Shown here piece by piece: positions 15,661-18,486 of a stretch of 18,486 nucleotides of DNA. The stretch's first letter is position 1, and every line of letters starts with the position of its first letter. A program made the translations under genes and the position numbers. The stretch covers positions 1 through 18,486 of the forward strand of contig JAFTXF010000105.1 in the NCBI GenBank assembly GCA_017461685.1, read 5' to 3'. The notes beneath the pieces were generated by a model. That model searched no databases and was not told where the DNA came from. It saw only the letters and a program-made list of their open reading frames with translations. Source of the DNA: Lachnospiraceae bacterium (lineage in GTDB: Bacteria; Bacillota; Clostridia; Lachnospirales; Lachnospiraceae).

Positions 15661-15690
15661 AAAAAAAAGAAAAACGCAACCTGAAGTTGC
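15661..15690 (-). terminator. Terminator-like hairpin read on the minus strand
   Basis: On the minus strand, GCAAC-ttcag-GTTGC (15676-15690) is followed by GTTTTTCTTTTTTTT (15661-15675), a classic stem plus T run. No minus-strand gene precedes it, so it would end an antisense or small RNA starting between about 15690 and the HTH-GlmM start. Confidence 0.45.
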
Positions 15691-15712
15691 ATAAAAATCA
15701 AAGTAATGTTTA

Positions 15713-15741
15713 TTGAATATCCTGCGTGTAAGATGTATTAT
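15713..15741 (+). promoter_or_regulatory. Promoter for the HTH-GlmM gene
   Basis: TTGAAT (15713-15718), a 17-base spacer and TATTAT (15736-15741), the same arrangement as the rpmE promoter. The -10 lies in the perfect palindrome TATTATAATA (15736-15745), which also offers a TATAAT-like -10 in the opposite direction. The leader of about 100 bases contains two ATGCTT direct repeats 20 bases apart (15773, 15793) and tandem AGAATT repeats (15757, 15764) that could be operator sites. Confidence 0.6.
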
Positions 15742-15845
15742 AATAGTGAGTGTAGGAGAATTCAGAATTTACATGCTTTATCATTCTTATATATGCTTAA
15801 TTTTTGTGCTTTCTGTAATTTCCATAAATGAAAAGGAGAATATAT

Positions 15846-17462
15846 ATGACTTTAGGTGAAAAAATAACACATCTTAGAAGCGTGGCGAACATATCGCAGG
15901 AAGTCCTTGCAGATAAACTGTCAGTTTCCAGACAATCCGTGTCTAAGTGGGAAATGGATCAGGCACTTCCGCAGATTGATAAGGTTTTGCAGCTTTGTCA
16001 GATTTTTAATGTGTCCACGGATGAACTACTTTATGATAAAATAACCATTGACCGCTCCAAAGAGGGCAGAGCCAACAAATATTTCGGAACGGACGGTTTC
16101 AGAGGCGAGGCAAATCTGAATCTGACATCTATGCAGGCATATAAAGTGGGCAGATTTCTGGGCTGGTATTATTCTTCTCCATTGTCCGGCTGTAATATTT
16201 CCGGCTACAGACCTAAAATCGTAATCGGCAAGGATACCCGCCGTTCCAGTTATATGCTGGAATATTCTGTGGTGGCAGGCATTACCGCTTCCGGCGCTGA
16301 CGCGTATATGCTTCATGTTACGACTACGCCGAGCGTGTCCTATGTGACTCGCCAGGATGAATTTGACTGCGGTATTATGATAACAGCTTCCCATAATCCG
16401 TTTTACGACAATGGTATCAAGATTATCAATAGATACGGGGAAAAGCTGGATGACAAAACCACTGCTTTTATTGAAGCTTATATTGACGGTAATTTAAGTG
16501 AGCTTGGTATTTACGGTGAGGATTTGCCGCTGGCGCACAGAGAACGTGTTGGCTGTATCGTGGATTATGTATCCGGCAGAAATAGGTATATCGGTTATCT
16601 GATTTCTATTGCTTCCCATTCTTACCGTGACTTAAGAATCGGACTTGACTGTGCAAACGGAGCTTCATGGATGATTGCCAAGGCTGTATTTGGTGCTTTG
16701 GGTGCGCAGACGGTGGTGATAGGTAACCAGCCGGACGGTCTGAATGTCAATAACGACTGTGGTTCTACACACATCGAGAGGCTGACCGCACTGGTAAAGG
16801 AGCAGCATCTGGATGTGGGCTTTGCCTTTGACGGTGACGCAGACCGGTGTATTGCTGTAGATGAAAATGGCAAGGTGGTTGACGGTGACGGTATTATGTA
16901 CATTCTCGCTGAGCGATTAAAGGATCGTGGGGGCTTAAATGACAATACAGTGGTGGCAACGGTGATGTCTAACAGCGGTTTTGTTGCTTCTTTAGAGAAG
17001 GCAGGAATCAACTGTGTTCAGACCAAGGTAGGGGACCGTTTTGTGTATGAATGTATGCAGGAGCATAACTATACCTTGGGCGGTGAACAGTCCGGCCATA
17101 TTATCCTGAAAAAATATGCGACTACCGGAGACGGATTACTTACGGCTATTATGATCACAGAACAAATGTGTGACAGAAAGAGTACGCTTTCTGCATTGGC
17201 TGAGCCGGTAATGCTTTATCCACAGTATCTGGTGAATGTAAGGGTAAAAGAAAAAGCTGCAGTAATAAACGACTGCGATGTATTAAAGGCAGTAGCCGAA
17301 GTGGAGAAAATGATTAATGGTAAGGGTAGGGCGCTGCTCCGGGAAAGCGGTACGGAACCTGTGATCCGCGTTATGATAGAAAGTGAAACGGATGAACTTT
17401 GCCATACCTATGCCGGTAAAATTGCTGATGTGATAAAGGCAAAGGGGCATTGTGTAGAATAA
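15846..17462 (+). CDS. glmM: XRE-family helix-turn-helix domain fused to phosphoglucosamine mutase (HTH-GlmM)
   Basis: From ATG 15846 (AGGAG at 15834-15838, spacing 7) this is one uninterrupted 538-residue frame. Residues 4-62 are a complete Cro/C1-type HTH: GEKITHLRSVANISQEVLAD, then LSVSRQSVSKWE with the recognition helix, then STDELL. After ~15 linker residues a full GlmM begins at KYFGTDGFRG (78-87). It has the phospho-serine loop TASHNP (180-185, Ser182), the metal site DGDADR (329-334), the GlmM-type sugar loop GGEQSG (412-417) and the phosphate loop RESGTEP (499-505). GlmM converts glucosamine-6-phosphate to glucosamine-1-phosphate for UDP-GlcNAc and cell-wall synthesis, so activity is likely. 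No well-placed start or ribosome binding site exists at the junction; the nearest in-frame candidate is a GTG near 16009 without one. Most GlmM proteins are ~450 residues without HTH, and in many Bacillota glmM follows cdaA-cdaR, which is not the case here. DNA binding and autoregulation are inference. Confidence 0.93.
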   Translation: MTLGEKITHLRSVANISQEVLADKLSVSRQSVSKWEMDQALPQIDKVLQLCQIFNVSTDELLYDKITIDRSKEGRANKYFGTDGFRGEANLNLTSMQAYKVGRFLGWYYSSPLSGCNISGYRPKIVIGKDTRRSSYMLEYSVVAGITASGADAYMLHVTTTPSVSYVTRQDEFDCGIMITASHNPFYDNGIKIINRYGEKLDDKTTAFIEAYIDGNLSELGIYGEDLPLAHRERVGCIVDYVSGRNRYIGYLISIASHSYRDLRIGLDCANGASWMIAKAVFGALGAQTVVIGNQPDGLNVNNDCGSTHIERLTALVKEQHLDVGFAFDGDADRCIAVDENGKVVDGDGIMYILAERLKDRGGLNDNTVVATVMSNSGFVASLEKAGINCVQTKVGDRFVYECMQEHNYTLGGEQSGHIILKKYATTGDGLLTAIMITEQMCDRKSTLSALAEPVMLYPQYLVNVRVKEKAAVINDCDVLKAVAEVEKMINGKGRALLRESGTEPVIRVMIESETDELCHTYAGKIADVIKAKGHCVE

Positions 17463-17470
17463 TAAAGTGA

Positions 17471-17584
17471 TATGTTGAAGGATCTTTGCCGGCATTTCTG
17501 ACTGCTTTTACGAAGCAGAGGAAGCTGACAGCGCAGGAGGTAGCCCATTTACGTCGTCTGGTCAGGAAATATGAGGAGGAATGA
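17471..17584 (+). pseudogene. Decapitated BlaI/MecI-family repressor remnant (C-terminal 37 codons)
   Basis: The frame 17471-17584 reads YVEGSLPAFLTAF, then TKQRKLTAQEVAHLRRL, then VRKYEEE and stop. This aligns along its length with the C-terminal dimerisation helices of BlaI/MecI (compare the staphylococcal BlaI pattern [20 protein letters not shown] followed by KEIEELRDIL). A TGA at 17468-17470 closes the frame upstream, and the bases before it belong to the intact glmM in another frame, so the DNA-binding winged helix is gone. No start codon and ribosome binding site for an independent peptide was seen. Its stop overlaps an ATG at 17581 and it carries the ribosome binding site of the BlaR1-like gene, the usual blaI-blaR1 junction. 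Confidence 0.75.
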
Positions 17585-17586
17585 GT

Positions 17587-18486
17587 ATGACAGCGGTATT
17601 TTTGAAGCTCCTTAATATGAGCATTGCGGCCGGCTGGCTCGCTTTGGCGGTTATGGTGCTACGCCTGATTCTAAAAAAGGCCCCAAAGGCGATACATTGC
17701 GTTATGTGGGGATTGGTGGGGATTCGTTTGGTGTGTCCTTTTTCGGTGGAAAGCATTTTCAGCCTGATTCCCAGTGCGGAAACCGTTCCACCGGAGATTA
17801 TGTATGAGCAGGAACCAACTATACACAGCGGGGTCTCTGCTTTAAATTCTTACATCAATCCGATTATTTCTGAAAGTCTGGCACCTGCTGCATCTGCAAA
17901 TATCACGCCTGTGCAGAGATTGGTGTTTGTTTCTACAGTGATTTGGATTGCAGGCATTATGATAATGGCTTGCTATGGAATGATCAGTTATCTGCGTTTA
18001 CGCAGGAGAATAGGAGAGAGTGTCCGGTTTTGCAAAGGACCTGATAGGGATAGTAAATTTCCGGCAAAGTACGGAAATCACATCTGGGTTTGTGACCGGA
18101 TTTCTACACCGTTTATTTTGGGCGTGATGCGACCTCGTATTTTCCTGCCGTCTGATATAAATGAGGAAGATGCGGCGTATGTAATTGCTCATGAATGTGC
18201 TCATCTGAAACGAAGGGACCACTGGTGGAAACCGATAGGCTTTGTGCTGCTTACGATTTACTGGTTTAATCCTGTGATGTGGGCTGCCTACATATTGCTG
18301 TGCGGAGATATTGAGCTTGCCTGCGATGAACAGGTCATTAAGGATATGGGAACCGAGAGTAAGAAGTCTTATCTGGAGACTTTGATTAACTGCAGCAGTT
18401 CAGAAAGAATGATTTCTGCCTGTCCGCTGGCCTTTGGTGAAGTGGGCGTAGAGCGACGCGTGAAAAATATCCTGCATTATAAAAAA
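17587..18486 (+). CDS. BlaR1-like M56 family metallopeptidase / sensor (3' partial)
   Basis: An open frame of 300 codons runs off the window end without a stop. Family M56 proteins (BlaR1/MecR1) are integral-membrane zinc proteases that sense beta-lactams or other wall signals and inactivate a BlaI/MecI repressor. Hydrophobic segments lie at about residues 5-29, 38-55, 117-140 and 215-236. The zinc motif HECAH (202-206) is followed by LKRRDHWWKP, FNPVMW and IELACDEQVI (Glu243 as probable third ligand), all standard for the family. ATG 17587 is chosen because AGGAGG (17574-17579) is 7 bases upstream; ATG 17581, overlapping the blaI remnant stop, is too close. Whether a penicillin-binding sensor domain follows lies outside the window. 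Its presumed repressor partner immediately upstream is truncated. No terminator separates it from HTH-glmM. Confidence 0.9.
   Translation, partial: MTAVFLKLLNMSIAAGWLALAVMVLRLILKKAPKAIHCVMWGLVGIRLVCPFSVESIFSLIPSAETVPPEIMYEQEPTIHSGVSALNSYINPIISESLAPAASANITPVQRLVFVSTVIWIAGIMIMACYGMISYLRLRRRIGESVRFCKGPDRDSKFPAKYGNHIWVCDRISTPFILGVMRPRIFLPSDINEEDAAYVIAHECAHLKRRDHWWKPIGFVLLTIYWFNPVMWAAYILLCGDIELACDEQVIKDMGTESKKSYLETLINCSSSERMISACPLAFGEVGVERRVKNILHYKK

Larger units (their letters stand above)
15383..15845. other. Intergenic region between prfA and the HTH-GlmM gene
   Basis: No protein gene is credible in this 463-base AT-rich gap. It contains a plus-strand terminator candidate (15447-15485), a broken stem GCATC..CACTT / AAGTG..GATGC (15551-15599), the palindrome AGATAAA-atga-TTTATCT (15630-15647), a minus-strand terminator-like hairpin (15661-15690), a promoter (15713-15741) and a leader of about 100 bases. 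No glmS-type ribozyme or riboswitch core was recognised. Confidence 0.6.

Noticed and set aside
15383..15845. glmS-type ribozyme or other riboswitch before the amino-sugar gene
   Set aside because: No recognisable conserved core was found; the hairpins present are explained as terminator-like or unassigned stems.
1..18486. CRISPR array, insertion sequence, prophage or tRNA genes
   Set aside because: No regularly spaced repeats, transposase or phage proteins, terminal repeats or tRNA-like cloverleafs were seen on either strand.

Overview
The window looks like chromosomal core-genome DNA from a Clostridia-class Bacillota, most likely a Lachnospiraceae member. This is inferred from moderate G+C, AGGAGG-type ribosome binding sites, the DUF4364, TIGR01212 and PfoR-type genes, and the rho / rpmE / DUF1385 / prmC / prfA cluster, which is familiar in Clostridia. 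No rRNA, tRNA, CRISPR array, transposase or phage gene was seen.

Layout. (1) Positions 1-3505, plus strand: a 5'-truncated fused SfsA-MutY protein, then folP and a fused folB-folK, a repair and folate-synthesis operon. (2) 3707-6983, plus strand: rarA overlaps a ROK fructokinase by ATGA, followed after a long palindrome by manA. The last two feed fructose and mannose into fructose-6-phosphate. (3) 7047-8505, minus strand: a TIGR01212 radical SAM protein and a DUF4364 winged-helix protein, separated from manA by a shared bidirectional terminator. (4) 8680-15485, plus strand: rho with a roughly 100-residue charged low-complexity linker, a PfoR-like EIIC membrane protein, rpmE with a clear promoter and terminator, a DUF1385 membrane protein, prmC and prfA. 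PrmC methylates the release factor made by the next gene. (5) 15486-18486, plus strand: a regulatory intergenic region, then an XRE helix-turn-helix domain fused to a complete phosphoglucosamine mutase (GlmM), a decapitated BlaI/MecI repressor remnant, and the start of a BlaR1-like M56 metallopeptidase that runs off the window.

The most unusual part is region 5. A DNA-binding domain sits on the enzyme that makes glucosamine-1-phosphate for cell-wall synthesis. It lies directly upstream of an antibiotic- or cell-wall-sensing protease whose normal repressor gene has been reduced to its last 37 codons. This may be an unusual wall-precursor regulatory arrangement or the scar of a rearrangement. 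The SfsA-MutY fusion is the second main item. Several starts were moved downstream of the longest reading frame because the ribosome binding site and family homology favour it; each is noted in its entry.
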